From Leucobacter viscericola (GTDB lineage Bacteria > Actinomycetota > Actinomycetes > Actinomycetales > Microbacteriaceae), in assembly GCF_011299575.1 (NCBI RefSeq), contig NZ_CP049863.1, positions 3,596,001 through 3,660,000 on the forward strand: 64,000 nt of DNA, given 5' to 3'. Both the position numbers and the translations under genes were made by a program. Below are positions 1 through 9,302 of this stretch, one piece after another. How positions within the stretch are numbered: position 1 is the stretch's first letter; every line of letters begins with the position of its first letter. The notes under the pieces are model-generated. The model was not told where the DNA came from, ran no database searches, and saw only the letters and a program-made list of their open reading frames with translations.

Positions 1-1
1 C

Positions 2-217
2 CACCGCCCTGTTCTCACCGACAGCGAATTGCGGGTGCTCAACGCGCTCGTCGGAAACGACTCAACGAGCGGTATCGCGACGCTCTTTCACGTCTCACCG
101 AACACCATCAAGTCGCAGCTTCGTTCGATCTATCGAAAACTCGGCTGCTCTTCGCGTGGTGAGGCCATCCGCATTGCCACTCGCATGCACCTACTTCTGG
201 CCTCTGAAAGCCATTAG
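2..217 (+). CDS. LuxR-family response regulator, C-terminal fragment
   Basis: This is the 3' end of a gene that begins before the window. The reading frame is open from base 2 and ends in TAG at 215-217. The translated tail (LTDSELRVLNAL, then SPNTIKSQLRSIYRKLG) is a canonical LuxR/FixJ DNA-binding helix-turn-helix, with the usual T-E-x-E-x-x-V-L-like entry, the N-T-I/V-K recognition stretch and the Y-R-K-L-G exit. Family knowledge says such domains sit at the C-terminus of transcription regulators; the receiver or ligand domain cannot be seen here. The stop lies 27 bp upstream of rpe on the same strand. Confidence 0.8.
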   Translation, partial: HRPVLTDSELRVLNALVGNDSTSGIATLFHVSPNTIKSQLRSIYRKLGCSSRGEAIRIATRMHLLLASESH

Positions 218-244
218 AGCGTTCGAGTAACGTAGGCTAGTTTC

Positions 245-907
245 GTGACTGCGCAGCGCATTAACCCGAGCATTCTTTCCGCCGACTTCGTGAACCTCGA
301 ATCTGAGCTGAAAGCCATCAGCTCTGCCGATCTGGTGCACGTTGACGTGATGGATAACCACTTTGTGCCGAACCTCACGATGGGGCCACCGATTGTCGAG
401 CGCATTCAAGCGGTTTCGCCGATCCCGCTCGATGTGCACCTGATGATTTCTGACGCAGACCGCTGGGCGCCCGGGTATGCGGAGCTCGGCGCGTTCTCCG
501 TGACGTTTCACGCCGAGGCAGCGGCCGATCCTGTGGCTCTCGCGCGTAAGATTCGAGAGATTGGTGCTCGCGCTGGCATCGCGCTGAAGCCAGGCACCGA
601 TCCCGAGCCGTACCTCGAATTATTGCCGGAGTTCGATCAGGTGCTTGTGATGACCGTCGAACCAGGGTTTGGTGGCCAGTCGTTCATGGTCGACATGATG
701 CCGAAGCTGCGTCAGTTCGCAGAAGCGAAGTCGAAGCTGGGGCTCGACCTCTGGCTGCAGGTCGACGGTGGTATTACGGTGGATACGATTGGGATCGCGG
801 CCGAGGCCGGAGCAGACACCTTTGTTGCAGGTTCTGCCGTCTACGGTGGTGTTCCCGAAGACCGGATCGCGCAGTTGCGCGCTGCCGCTGGTAGGCATCA
901 GCACTAG
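245..907 (+). CDS. rpe: Ribulose-phosphate 3-epimerase
   Basis: This cytoplasmic enzyme interconverts D-ribulose 5-phosphate and D-xylulose 5-phosphate in the pentose phosphate pathway. The 220-residue protein has the family's full TIM-barrel length and its signature segments: [10 protein letters not shown] at the N-terminus, [23 protein letters not shown], the [10 protein letters not shown] loop, and VDGGI followed by a phosphate-binding [14 protein letters not shown] near the C-terminus. The GTG start at 245 gives the typical first strand. The gene stands just after the LuxR-type gene and about 220 bp before a small coiled-coil gene. Confidence 0.96.
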   Translation: MTAQRINPSILSADFVNLESELKAISSADLVHVDVMDNHFVPNLTMGPPIVERIQAVSPIPLDVHLMISDADRWAPGYAELGAFSVTFHAEAAADPVALARKIREIGARAGIALKPGTDPEPYLELLPEFDQVLVMTVEPGFGGQSFMVDMMPKLRQFAEAKSKLGLDLWLQVDGGITVDTIGIAAEAGADTFVAGSAVYGGVPEDRIAQLRAAAGRHQH

Positions 908-1126
908 TTTTTGCGCAAGATGCCTGAAGTGAGAGAGTCTGACGCAGCGGGATTCGCTCACAGACCCTAGCTTCAGAAACCTAAGTGCAAGTTATCCACA
1001 TCCTGTTATTTGCGCCACGTACGTATTGATTCAAACCTAAACTTTACCTCAACTAAACATGTCAAATTCTTAGGCAATGCCTATTAAATGCTTGCCATGT
1101 GACCAACCTGAAGGCAAAATTGAGGT

Positions 1127-1423
1127 GTGTACGTGTCTCCCGATGTTGTTATCGCCATAACGGTCGTTATCGGTGCGGTTGCTGCCGTGTTCGGCGGCAT
1201 GCATCGACTGATCACCCGCTTGGAACATCGGCTCGAAGCGCGGTTCAAGAACATTGATGCTCGCTTTGATCAAGTTGATGCTCGTATTGATCGTGTTGAG
1301 TGCCGTATTGATCGTGTTGAGAGCCGCTTAGAATCCCTTGAAAACGAAATTGTTGAGGTGAAGGTTGCGGTCGCGCGTTTCGAAGGTCCACACCGAAGTT
1401 TAGTCGGCCTCAAAAGGAACTAG
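1127..1423 (+). CDS. Small membrane-anchored coiled-coil protein
   Basis: The product has 98 residues and no function I recognise. Residues about 4-25 form one hydrophobic membrane segment. The rest is a charged coiled coil built from seven-residue units of the type ARIDRVE/CRIDRVE/SRLESLE, as in small XhlA-like or DUF1640-like proteins. The coiled coil is encoded by tandem 21-bp units. The start could be GTG at 1127 or GTG at 1133. The 200 bp upstream are clearly more AT-rich than the neighbouring operons, and no partner gene is obvious. Confidence 0.6.
   Translation: MYVSPDVVIAITVVIGAVAAVFGGMHRLITRLEHRLEARFKNIDARFDQVDARIDRVECRIDRVESRLESLENEIVEVKVAVARFEGPHRSLVGLKRN
1262..1345 (+). repeat. 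Tandem 21-bp coding repeats
   Basis: Four consecutive 21-bp units (1262-1282, 1283-1303, 1304-1324, 1325-1345) lie inside the small coiled-coil gene. The second and third units differ only at one base near their 3' end; the first and fourth are degenerate. Each unit encodes one heptad of the coiled coil. Confidence 0.8.
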
Positions 1424-1480
1424 AGTCGGTCGAATCTCAACGCGAACGAGGCCTTCTTCAGAACGAGATACACTAAACGG

Positions 1481-1744
1481 GTGAAATCCTTCGATGAACT
1501 GTTCGCTGAGCTCGGCGAGAAGGCGGCGACCCGCCCGGAGGGTAGCGACACTGTCGCACGGCTCGACGCCGGTGTGCACACGATCGGTAAGAAGATCGTG
1601 GAGGAAGCAGCCGAGGTCTGGATGGCCGCCGAGTACGAGTCGAAAGACGAGTGCGCCGAAGAAATCAGCCAACTGCTGTACCACCTGCAGGTCATGATGC
1701 TCGCAAAGGGCATCAAGCTCGAAGACGTGTACTCGCATCTCTAG
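1481..1744 (+). CDS. hisE: Phosphoribosyl-ATP pyrophosphatase
   Basis: HisE hydrolyses PR-ATP to PR-AMP, the second step of histidine synthesis. The 87-residue protein has the all-helical MazG-like fold signature: [13 protein letters not shown], then [14 protein letters not shown] with the metal-binding E-E-A-x-E motif, then [17 protein letters not shown]. It starts at GTG 1481 and is the first gene of a block hisE-hisG-hisF-hisI. In this organism the pyrophosphatase and cyclohydrolase (HisI) are separate proteins, as is usual in Actinobacteria. Confidence 0.95.
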   Translation: MKSFDELFAELGEKAATRPEGSDTVARLDAGVHTIGKKIVEEAAEVWMAAEYESKDECAEEISQLLYHLQVMMLAKGIKLEDVYSHL

Positions 1745-1840
1745 CGTTGGCGTGACGGTTCCCATCCGCCGCGCCGACGCCAGCCGCTGATTTCCCTACT
1801 CCGGCCGCGACACGGCCACCACGGAAGGATCCACTCGACC

Positions 1841-2683
1841 ATGCTGCGTATTGCCGTTCCCAACAAGGGTTCACTCTCTGAAATTGCCGCCGAAATGCTT
1901 GCCGAGGCTGGCTATTCTGGCCGCCGCGACAGCCGCACACTCGTGCACACCGACGCTCGCAATGACGTTCAGTTCTTCTACCTGCGCCCGCGTGACATCG
2001 CCACCTACGTGGGGTCCGATGCGCTCGACGTTGGCATTACGGGCCGGGATCTGCTGCTCGATTCGGGATCAGACGCCAGCGAGATAGCCGAGCTCGACTT
2101 TGCAGACTCTACGTTCCGCTTTGCCGCGCCCGCGGCTGGCGACATCTCTGAGATCGCTGATCTCAAGGGCCGTCGCGTCGCGACCAGCTACCCGAAGCTC
2201 GTAGACGACTTCCTGCGCTCGCACGGGGTCGAAGCGACGCTCGTGCAGCTTGACGGTGCTGTCGAATCAGCTGTTGAGCTTGGAGTTGCCGATGCGGTCG
2301 CTGATGTTGTGTCAACGGGCGCGACGCTGCGCGCAGCTGGTCTAGAGATCTTCGGCCCGGTGATCCTCGAATCAACCGCGGTGCTGATCCGTGGCGAATA
2401 CGAACACCCCGGCATTGCCCGGCTACTGCGCCGCCTGCGCGGTGTGCTTGTCGCGCGCAAGTATGTGCTCATGGACTACGACCTACCGGTTGAGCAGCTT
2501 GATGCGGCGATCGCGGTCGCTGGCGGTATCGAATCACCCACCGTCTCGCCGCTGCGAGACGAGAAGTGGGTTGCCGTGCGGGTCATGGTGTGCGCCGACG
2601 AGGCAAACGAGGTGATGGATCGCCTCTACGACCTGGGCGCAAAGGCGATCCTCGTAACCGCGATCCACGCTGCACGCCTGTAA
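1841..2683 (+). CDS. hisG: ATP phosphoribosyltransferase (long form)
   Basis: HisG condenses ATP and PRPP in the first, feedback-controlled step of histidine synthesis. The 280-residue length and the C-terminal segment that ends [13 protein letters not shown] indicate the long form, which carries a regulatory ACT-like domain that binds histidine. The N-terminus [19 protein letters not shown], the [10 protein letters not shown] motif and the PRPP loop [14 protein letters not shown] are all visible. The gene begins at ATG 1841, about 100 bp after hisE, and is followed 13 bp later by hisF. Confidence 0.96.
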   Translation: MLRIAVPNKGSLSEIAAEMLAEAGYSGRRDSRTLVHTDARNDVQFFYLRPRDIATYVGSDALDVGITGRDLLLDSGSDASEIAELDFADSTFRFAAPAAGDISEIADLKGRRVATSYPKLVDDFLRSHGVEATLVQLDGAVESAVELGVADAVADVVSTGATLRAAGLEIFGPVILESTAVLIRGEYEHPGIARLLRRLRGVLVARKYVLMDYDLPVEQLDAAIAVAGGIESPTVSPLRDEKWVAVRVMVCADEANEVMDRLYDLGAKAILVTAIHAARL

Positions 2684-2696
2684 CTAAGGAGCCGAC

Positions 2697-3487
2697 ATGT
2701 CAGTTGCAACACGCGTGATTCCTTGCCTCGACGTTGCGGGTGGCCGCGTCGTAAAGGGCGTCAACTTTTTGAACCTGCGAGACGCGGGAGACCCCGTCGA
2801 GCTCGCTGCCCGCTACGCGGAGCAGGGCGCCGACGAGCTTACCTTTCTTGATGTCACGGCGACCGTTGACGATCGATCAACCACTTACGACGTGGTGCAG
2901 CGCACCGCCGAGCAAGTGTTCATTCCGCTGACTGTTGGCGGCGGTGTGCGTGAAGTTGACGACGTTGCGCGCTTGCTGGCGGTTGGGGCAGATAAGGTCG
3001 GGATCAACAGCGGTGCGATTGCACGACCCGCGGTGATTGGCGAAATCGCGGATCGTTTTGGCGCGCAGGTGCTTGTGCTGTCGCTCGACGTGAAGCGCAG
3101 CGACCGCATGCCCTCGGGCTTCGTCGTGACCACCCACGGCGGCAAGCGTGAGACCGACCTCGACGCGCTTGAGTGGTGTCGCGAGGCAGTGGAGCGCGGC
3201 GCGGGGAGCTACTCGTGAACTCGATGGATGCGGACGGCACACTTGCGGGTTTTGATCTTGAGCTGACCGCAGCGGTGCGCGCGCTCGCGACCGTACCGGT
3301 GATCGCTTCGGGTGGTGCGGGCAAGCTCGAACACTTCGCTCCAGCGGTCGACGCCGGCGCTGACGCGGTGCTTGCAGCGTCGGTATTTCACGACGGCACG
3401 TTTACGGTCGGACAGGTGAAGCAGGCGCTTGCCGATGCTGGTCACACGGTTCGACTCACGGGTGCCGAAGCAGGAGCACGCGCATGA
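2697..3487 (+). pseudogene. hisF: Imidazole glycerol phosphate synthase cyclase subunit, frameshifted
   Basis: HisF is the cyclase half of the HisH-HisF enzyme that makes imidazole glycerol phosphate and AICAR. Residues from ATG 2697 match HisF well ([18 protein letters not shown], then DGGREV-like [15 protein letters not shown]), but the frame ends at a TGA at 3216-3218 after only 173 codons. The rest of the protein ([20 protein letters not shown] onward, ending at TGA 3485-3487) continues in another frame. Adding one G to the GGGG run at 3203-3206 restores the expected ...[16 protein letters not shown] join and a full-length protein of about 262 residues. Because the gene is normally needed for histidine synthesis and everything else is intact, a one-base sequencing error is the likeliest explanation. 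Confidence 0.9.
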
Positions 3488-3849
3488 ACCCCCTCGATCC
3501 GGTTCCCGCAGATCTCGTTTTCGATGCAAACGGATTACTTCCCGCCATCATTCAAGATGATGAGTCCGGTGAGGTTCTGATGCTCGCCTGGATGGATCAC
3601 GAAGCGATCCGTCGCACGCTCACGACCGGTCGAGTGACCTTTTGGTCGCGCTCGCGTGGCGAGTACTGGCGCAAGGGAGACACGTCGGGGCACAGGCAAT
3701 ACGTGCGCAGTGTCGCCGCCGACTGCGACAGTGACACTCTGCTTGTGCGTGTCGTTCAGATCGGTGCAGCCTGTCACACCGGCACTCGCAGCTGCTTCAC
3801 AGATCGCGAGATTCCGGCCCTCGTGGGTGATCCCGACTCACCCGCTTAG
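3484..3849 (+). CDS. hisI: Phosphoribosyl-AMP cyclohydrolase
   Basis: HisI opens the purine ring of PR-AMP in the third step of histidine synthesis. The 121-residue protein carries the typical [14 protein letters not shown] segment, the [17 protein letters not shown] loop, the D-C-D-S-D metal site and the zinc-binding C-H-T-G-x-R-S-C end. Its ATG overlaps the hisF stop by four bases (ATGA), so translation is probably coupled to hisF. trpE follows after 20 bp, linking histidine and tryptophan genes in one probable operon. Confidence 0.96.
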   Translation: MNPLDPVPADLVFDANGLLPAIIQDDESGEVLMLAWMDHEAIRRTLTTGRVTFWSRSRGEYWRKGDTSGHRQYVRSVAADCDSDTLLVRVVQIGAACHTGTRSCFTDREIPALVGDPDSPA

Positions 3850-3869
3850 GAGTCACAGCGCGATAGGCT

Positions 3870-5456
3870 GTGACGGTGACTCTGACGACAACGCGAGCCG
3901 CTTTTGATGCTGCGCGCGCATCCCACGCCGTTCTTCCCGTGTGCCGCGAGATATTCGCGGACGCTGACACCCCCGTTGGTATTTACCGCAAGGTAGCCGG
4001 TGGTCGTGCGGGAACCTTCCTGCTCGAATCAGCGGAGCAGGGTGGCGTGTGGACCCGTTTCAGTTTTGTCGGCGCGGGCAGTTTTGGTGTGCTCGGTGAG
4101 CGCGACGGGCAGGCCCACTGGGCCGAAAACACGAGCGGACCAACACTCTCCGAAGAGCGGCTATTGCCGGGCGGCGTGAGCGCGCTCGCGCCGGTCGAGG
4201 CACTGCGAGCAGTCTACGAGCGCTGGAGATCGCCGCAGGTCGAGGGCTTGCCCCCGCTTGCGAGCGGATTTGTTGGCTATATGGGCTGGGACACGGTGCG
4301 GCAGTTCGAGCGCATCGAGGGTGGTGCGGCGGCTGCGGGTGCAGGATCCGGGCTACCGTCGCAGGGACTCAGCTTTGTCTCCGAACTCGTGGTCATTGAT
4401 CACCGTGAGGGTTCCGTGGTTCTGCTGGTGAACGCGCTCAACGACGCCGAGGCAGCAACTGCTGACGAGCAATGGGCTGACGCGCAAGGCCGCTTGGACG
4501 CACTGCAAGAGGCGCTCTCGGCACCCACCCCATCACCGCTGGGGGCGCTTGATCCTGACGCGATACCGGATCCCACCCGCCGCACGACCAGCGCTGAGTT
4601 TATGGCGACCGTCGAAACGGCGAAGCGCCACATTGTTGACGGGGATATTTTCCAGGTTGTGCCCTCTCAACGATTCGAGCAGGAGTGCACGGCTGATCCG
4701 CTCGACGTCTACCGGGTGCTTCGACACCTGAACCCGAGCCCATACCTCTATCTCCTGCAGCTTGAAGACAACGCTGGTCACCCGTTTGCTGTTGTCGGCT
4801 CGAGCCCCGAAGCGCTGGTGACGGTGCAAGAAAACGGTCACGCGATTACGCATCCGATCGCTGGCTCGCGGCCTCGCGGTGCGACGATCGAAGAGGATCA
4901 GCAGCACGAGCGAGACCTGCTCGCCGACGAGAAGGAGCGTGCCGAGCACCTCATGCTCGTGGACCTCGCGCGCAACGATCTGCTGCGGGTGTGCCAGCCT
5001 GCCTCGGTTGAGGTCACTGAATTTATGCGCATCGAGCGGTTCAGTCACATCATGCACATCGTGTCGACCGTCGAGGGTCAGGTGAGCGCGGGCAACAACC
5101 CCGTCGATGTTTTCCGTGCGACGTTCCCTGCGGGCACCCTTTCCGGGGCACCAAAACCGCGGGCGCTGCAGATCATCAACGAGCTTGAGCCCGTACCGCG
5201 CGGTGTTTACGGGGGAGTCGTCGGTTACTTCGGCCTCGGTGGCGCAGCTGATCTAGCAATTGCGATCCGCACCGCGACGATTCGCGACGGTGTGGCGGTA
5301 GTGCAAGCGGGAGCCGGAATTGTCGCGGATTCTGTGCCCGAGACCGAAGACGCGGAGTGCCTCAGTAAGGCGGCTGCGCCCCTGCGTGCGGTTGCTGTGG
5401 CCAATACGCTGCGACCGCTGCGTGCGGGATCGTCAACCAAGGCGGAGGCCAACTAA
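3870..5456 (+). CDS. trpE: Anthranilate synthase component I
   Basis: TrpE makes anthranilate from chorismate with ammonia supplied by a TrpG partner. The 528-residue protein has the N-terminal regulatory region (GRAGTFLLESAEQGG, a likely tryptophan-binding LLES motif) and the chorismate-binding half with IFQVVPSQRF, PYLYLLQ, PEALV, ITHPIAGSRPRG, DEKERAEHLMLVDLARND and TFPAGTLSGAPKPRA. No trpG is fused or adjacent, so the glutaminase must be elsewhere. Two GTG codons (3870 and 3876) can start it. Its stop overlaps the next ATG. Confidence 0.96.
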   Translation: MTVTLTTTRAAFDAARASHAVLPVCREIFADADTPVGIYRKVAGGRAGTFLLESAEQGGVWTRFSFVGAGSFGVLGERDGQAHWAENTSGPTLSEERLLPGGVSALAPVEALRAVYERWRSPQVEGLPPLASGFVGYMGWDTVRQFERIEGGAAAAGAGSGLPSQGLSFVSELVVIDHREGSVVLLVNALNDAEAATADEQWADAQGRLDALQEALSAPTPSPLGALDPDAIPDPTRRTTSAEFMATVETAKRHIVDGDIFQVVPSQRFEQECTADPLDVYRVLRHLNPSPYLYLLQLEDNAGHPFAVVGSSPEALVTVQENGHAITHPIAGSRPRGATIEEDQQHERDLLADEKERAEHLMLVDLARNDLLRVCQPASVEVTEFMRIERFSHIMHIVSTVEGQVSAGNNPVDVFRATFPAGTLSGAPKPRALQIINELEPVPRGVYGGVVGYFGLGGAADLAIAIRTATIRDGVAVVQAGAGIVADSVPETEDAECLSKAAAPLRAVAVANTLRPLRAGSSTKAEAN

Positions 5457-6034
5457 TGCGCGCTAAGCCACTGATCCTGCTCGGGATCGCCGCCACCGGA
5501 GCTGCTTCGCTGCTGGCCGGCTCGCAGACCTGGGTGTCGTTTATGCTCGAGGGTGTTCATAAGGTTGAAACGGTACCCGGGCAAGACATCAACCCCGCGC
5601 TCACCCCACTCGCTCTCGCCCTCGTTGCCGCTGCTTTGGCGCTCACGATCGCGGGCACAGTGTTTCGGAGGGTGCTCGGGGTACTTGTGGCTTTGTTGGG
5701 TGCTGGATCGGCGGCGCTCACCTGGAGTGCGCTTGCCTCGCCCCTCAGCGCAATCTCCGGCAAGGTGACGGAACTGACCGGAATCACTGGTAGCGCCTCA
5801 GCGTCGGCCATTGTGTGGTCTGAAGTGTCACCGTGGGGATACGTCACTCTGGTGCTCGGTATTGTGGCGGCACTGTTGGGTATCGCCGTTGTCGTGTGGG
5901 GTGGTCGCTGGGGAACGGCCGGCCGAAAGTATGACGCTGAGCGTAAGCGTCAAGACCCGAAGTCGGAAGGTCCAGATCGTATCTCTGACTGGGATTCGCT
6001 GAGCGAGGGCGACGATCCAACTCAACCGCAGTAA
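5456..6034 (+). CDS. Trp biosynthesis-associated membrane protein
   Basis: The 192-residue protein has about four hydrophobic segments (near residues 5-22, 48-65, 70-88 and 122-145) and a charged tail. Its position directly after trpE, overlapping its stop at TAATG, and its pattern of helices match the actinobacterial family known only as Trp biosynthesis-associated transmembrane protein. The N-terminal W-V-x-F stretch after the first helix is typical. The biochemical role is not known; placement suggests a link with tryptophan or its precursors at the membrane. Confidence 0.8.
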   Translation: MRAKPLILLGIAATGAASLLAGSQTWVSFMLEGVHKVETVPGQDINPALTPLALALVAAALALTIAGTVFRRVLGVLVALLGAGSAALTWSALASPLSAISGKVTELTGITGSASASAIVWSEVSPWGYVTLVLGIVAALLGIAVVVWGGRWGTAGRKYDAERKRQDPKSEGPDRISDWDSLSEGDDPTQPQ

Positions 6035-6138
6035 CTGCGGTGCTTGGCCAACAAACGCAGCTCGCTAACACCACCGGCTCAAGAAGCTGAGAATATCCGG
6101 TAGGCTTGAGTCGTTCACTTCGCATCTAGAGGAGATTC

Positions 6139-6372
6139 ATGAGTACCCAGCACGGAGACCCCGGCCACGGCGATTCACCCGCCGCATGGACAGCAGTTAT
6201 CGTGATGCTTCTTGGCGTCGCAGCTGGCGCCGTCTTCTTCTTCCTGCACATCCCAGTCGGCGTTTACGCGTGTGTTGGTGTTGTGGTTCTGGGTGCACTG
6301 CTCGGTTTTGTGCTCTCGAAGGCCGGATACGGCGTCAACGGGCCTAAGTACTCGCCCAAGACGCACGAGTAA
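6139..6372 (+). CDS. Small membrane protein, DUF6704-like (HGxxG)
   Basis: This 77-residue protein starts with a His/Gly-rich cytoplasmic stretch (HGDPGHGDSPAAWTAV) and continues with two hydrophobic helices. It ends in a short polar tail, YSPKTHE. Proteins of this shape lie between the trp-associated membrane gene and trpC in many Microbacteriaceae. An AGAGGAG ribosome site precedes ATG 6139. Function is unknown; the conserved position argues for co-expression with the trp genes. Confidence 0.75.
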   Translation: MSTQHGDPGHGDSPAAWTAVIVMLLGVAAGAVFFFLHIPVGVYACVGVVVLGALLGFVLSKAGYGVNGPKYSPKTHE

Positions 6373-6373
6373 G

Positions 6374-7144
6374 GTGCTGCAGCAACTCCTCGCCGGCTCG
6401 CTCGAAGATGCGGCCACCAGGAGGCAACAGCGTCCGTTCGCGGAGGTTGAGGCCGAGGCGCTCGCGCGCCCTGTCGCGCTCGATGTGCTCGAAGCGCTCG
6501 CTCCGGCGGAACATATTAAGGTCATCGCCGAGGTAAAGCGAGCAAGCCCTTCGCGGGGCGACCTGGCTGAGATCGCCGAACCACGCACGCTTGCCGCCCA
6601 GTATGAGGCCGGTGGGGCGAGTGTGGTGAGTGTGCTGACCGAGGAACGAAAGTTCAAGGGCTCACTCGCTGATCTCGAAGACGTGCGCAAGGCCGTGAGT
6701 ATTCCGGTACTGCGCAAGGACTTCATTGGTGATGAGTACCAGCTGCTTGAGGCACGTGCCGCGGGCGCTGACCTCGCGCTGCTGATCGTCGCGGCCCTGC
6801 CGCAGGCGACACTTGAGCGACTCTACGCCTTTACGCGAGAACTGGGCATGACACCGCTTGTGGAGACACACTCCGCGAGCGAGGTCGCGCGCGCCGTTGA
6901 TCTTGGTTCGCAGCTCATCGGTGTGAACGCGAGGGACCTTTCCACGTTTGAACTCGATCGTGATCTGTTTGGCCGCGTTGCTGACCAGATCCCCGCGGGT
7001 GTTATTCGTGTGGCCGAGTCTGCGGTGCTTGATGTTGCCGATGTGCAGCACTACCGTGAGGCCGGCGCTGATGTGGTGCTCGTTGGCGAGGCGCTCGTCA
7101 CAAACGACCCCATCGCAACACTCTCTTCTTACTTGAGCGTCTAA
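6374..7144 (+). CDS. trpC: Indole-3-glycerol-phosphate synthase
   Basis: TrpC closes the indole ring from CdRP. The frame is open far upstream, but the protein family begins near GTG 6374, directly after the stop of the small membrane gene, giving 256 residues, the usual length. Visible motifs are [86 protein letters not shown] and [12 protein letters not shown] ending in the phosphate-binding [12 protein letters not shown]. trpB follows after 13 bp. Confidence 0.94.
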   Translation: MLQQLLAGSLEDAATRRQQRPFAEVEAEALARPVALDVLEALAPAEHIKVIAEVKRASPSRGDLAEIAEPRTLAAQYEAGGASVVSVLTEERKFKGSLADLEDVRKAVSIPVLRKDFIGDEYQLLEARAAGADLALLIVAALPQATLERLYAFTRELGMTPLVETHSASEVARAVDLGSQLIGVNARDLSTFELDRDLFGRVADQIPAGVIRVAESAVLDVADVQHYREAGADVVLVGEALVTNDPIATLSSYLSV

Positions 7145-7157
7145 CCGACAGGCAGAA

Positions 7158-8420
7158 ATGACAGACCAGCAATCCGGTGCAGCAGCGTCGCGAGCATCAG
7201 GCCAAGGCCTTCGGGCTCAGACCGGCCCCTTCTTCGGTGAATTCGGTGGCAGGTACATGCCCGAGTCACTGATTGCGGCTCTTGACGAGGTTCAACGTGC
7301 CTACGAGGCATCGAAACAAGATCCCGAATTCGCCGCTGAGCTCGCAGAACTGCACCGCAGTTACACGGGTCGCCCGTCGATCCTGACCGAGGTGCCTCGT
7401 TTCGCCGAGCACGCGGGTGGCGCGCGCATCATCTTGAAGCGCGAAGACCTCAACCACACCGGCTCCCACAAGATCAACAACGTCTTGGGGCAGGCGCTGC
7501 TCGTGAAGCGGCTCGGCAAGACCCGCCTGATCGCCGAAACCGGGGCTGGCCAGCACGGTGTTGCCACCGCGACGGCCGCAGCGCTCTTCGGCATGGAATG
7601 CACGATCTACATGGGCGAGGTCGACACCGAGCGCCAGGCACTGAACGTCGCTCGTATGCGGCTTCTCGGAGCCGAGGTTATTCCCGTTAAGACCGGGTCC
7701 CGCACGCTCAAAGACGCGATCAACGAGGCGTTCCGCGACTGGGTCGCAAACGTTGAGAATACTCACTACTTGCTCGGCACGGTCGGCGGGCCACACCCGT
7801 TCCCCGAGATGGTGCGCGATTTCCATCGCTTTATCGGCGAGGAAGCCCGCGAGCAGGTTCTCGAGTTGACCGGCAAGCTTCCCGACGCCGTTGCGGCGTG
7901 TGTGGGCGGCGGATCCAATGCGATCGGCATTTTCCATGCGTTCCTTGATGACGCCGATGTTGCACTGTATGGCTTCGAGCCGGGCGGTCACGGCATCGAG
8001 ACCGGTGAGCACGGCGCCACCCTCGGCGAGGGGCGTCCGGGAGTCTTTCACGGCACCAAGACCTACCTGCTGCAGGACGCAGACGGGCAGACCACTGAGT
8101 CCTACTCGATTTCTGCCGGCCTCGACTACCCGGGCGTTGGACCCGAGCACGCTTGGCTCAAAGACCTCGGTCGCGCGACGTACGAGTCCGTGACTGACGA
8201 CGAGGCGATGCAGGCGCTGCGGCTCCTGAGTCGCACCGAGGGCATCATCCCGGCCATCGAGTCGGCGCACGCGCTGGCTGGTGCGATCCGGATCGGCAAG
8301 AAGCTCGGTCCAGACGCAGTGATTCTCGTGAACCTCTCCGGTCGCGGCGACAAAGACATGGTGACGGCCGGGCGATACTTCGGCTTGCTGGATGGCGATC
8401 AGACGGAGGTTATGGGATGA
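7158..8420 (+). CDS. trpB: Tryptophan synthase beta chain
   Basis: TrpB joins indole and serine using pyridoxal phosphate. In the 420-residue protein the PLP lysine lies in [11 protein letters not shown], and the glycine-rich phosphate loop GGGSNAIG and the SGRGDKD end are intact. The opening [16 protein letters not shown] is diagnostic. It starts at ATG 7158, and its stop overlaps the trpA ATG by four bases, consistent with stoichiometric synthesis of the alpha2-beta2 complex. Confidence 0.97.
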   Translation: MTDQQSGAAASRASGQGLRAQTGPFFGEFGGRYMPESLIAALDEVQRAYEASKQDPEFAAELAELHRSYTGRPSILTEVPRFAEHAGGARIILKREDLNHTGSHKINNVLGQALLVKRLGKTRLIAETGAGQHGVATATAAALFGMECTIYMGEVDTERQALNVARMRLLGAEVIPVKTGSRTLKDAINEAFRDWVANVENTHYLLGTVGGPHPFPEMVRDFHRFIGEEAREQVLELTGKLPDAVAACVGGGSNAIGIFHAFLDDADVALYGFEPGGHGIETGEHGATLGEGRPGVFHGTKTYLLQDADGQTTESYSISAGLDYPGVGPEHAWLKDLGRATYESVTDDEAMQALRLLSRTEGIIPAIESAHALAGAIRIGKKLGPDAVILVNLSGRGDKDMVTAGRYFGLLDGDQTEVMG

Positions 8421-9211
8421 GCGCGCGTGAGTCCCAGGTTTCCCGGGTCATTCGAGAGGCGAACGACAGCCGCCGCGGCGCGCTGATCGGCTACCTGCCC
8501 ATCGGGTTTCCTGATCTCGACACCAGCGTAGAAGCTGCGATCGCTATGGCTCGCAGCGGCGTTGACGTGATCGAGCTCGGTATTCCGTACTCCGACCCCG
8601 TCATGGACGGTGTTGTGATCCAGGAGGCAACCCTTACCTCGCTCAACGCGGGCTTTCACGTCTCACAGGCGTTTGAGGCCGTGCGACGCGTGCGCGAGGC
8701 CGTCGACACGCCCGTGTTGATCATGACCTACTGGAACCCTGTTCTGCAGTACGGGGTTGATCGTTTCGCTCGCGATCTCGCCGCGGCGGGTGGCGCTGGT
8801 CTCATCACGCCAGACATCACACCTGACTCCGCTGAAGAGTGGATGGCGGTTAGTGAGGCCCACGGTCTTGACCGCGTGTTCCTTGCAGCTCCCACCTCGG
8901 CTGACGACCGGCTCGAGATGATCGCTCGCAGTGCGACGGGCTTCATCTACACCGTCTCGACGATGGGCATCACGGGGGAGCGCGCGCAGCTTGACGCCGC
9001 CGCGCGTCGCCTCACTGAGCGCCTGCGCGAGCACGGTGCAGAGCTCGCGTGTGTTGGGATCGGCATCTCCACGGCAGATCAGGTCGCGGCAGCGCTTGAG
9101 TACGCCGACGGTGCGATCGTTGGCACGGTGTTCGTTCGTGCGCTGCGTGACGGCGGTGTCGAAGGACTCGCCGCCACAGTGCGAGAAATTGCTACAGGAA
9201 CAGTGCGATAG
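8417..9211 (+). CDS. trpA: Tryptophan synthase alpha chain
   Basis: TrpA cleaves indole-3-glycerol phosphate and channels indole to TrpB. The 264-residue protein has the TIM-barrel motifs [30 protein letters not shown] (with the catalytic Glu and Asp) and [16 protein letters not shown]. It also has the phosphate loop [13 protein letters not shown] and [11 protein letters not shown]. The ATG overlaps the trpB stop (ATGA). trpD and trpF are not in this cluster; Actinobacteria usually supply the TrpF activity through PriA. Confidence 0.97.
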   Translation: MSARESQVSRVIREANDSRRGALIGYLPIGFPDLDTSVEAAIAMARSGVDVIELGIPYSDPVMDGVVIQEATLTSLNAGFHVSQAFEAVRRVREAVDTPVLIMTYWNPVLQYGVDRFARDLAAAGGAGLITPDITPDSAEEWMAVSEAHGLDRVFLAAPTSADDRLEMIARSATGFIYTVSTMGITGERAQLDAAARRLTERLREHGAELACVGIGISTADQVAAALEYADGAIVGTVFVRALRDGGVEGLAATVREIATGTVR

Positions 9212-9302
9212 CGCACGCTAGGATTGATCCGTCCGTCTGAATGACGTGGCGGAACCAGCAAGCAGGATTCAGCGGCGATAGTCGCCAGCGAAAGAGAAGT
9301 GA

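Noticed and set aside
6212..6373. Upstream extension of trpC overlapping the small membrane gene
   Set aside because: The family starts near GTG 6374; the extension lies out of frame over a supported gene.
7266..8270. Long open frame antisense to trpB
   Set aside because: No ribosome site or protein family; the sense frame is a complete TrpB.
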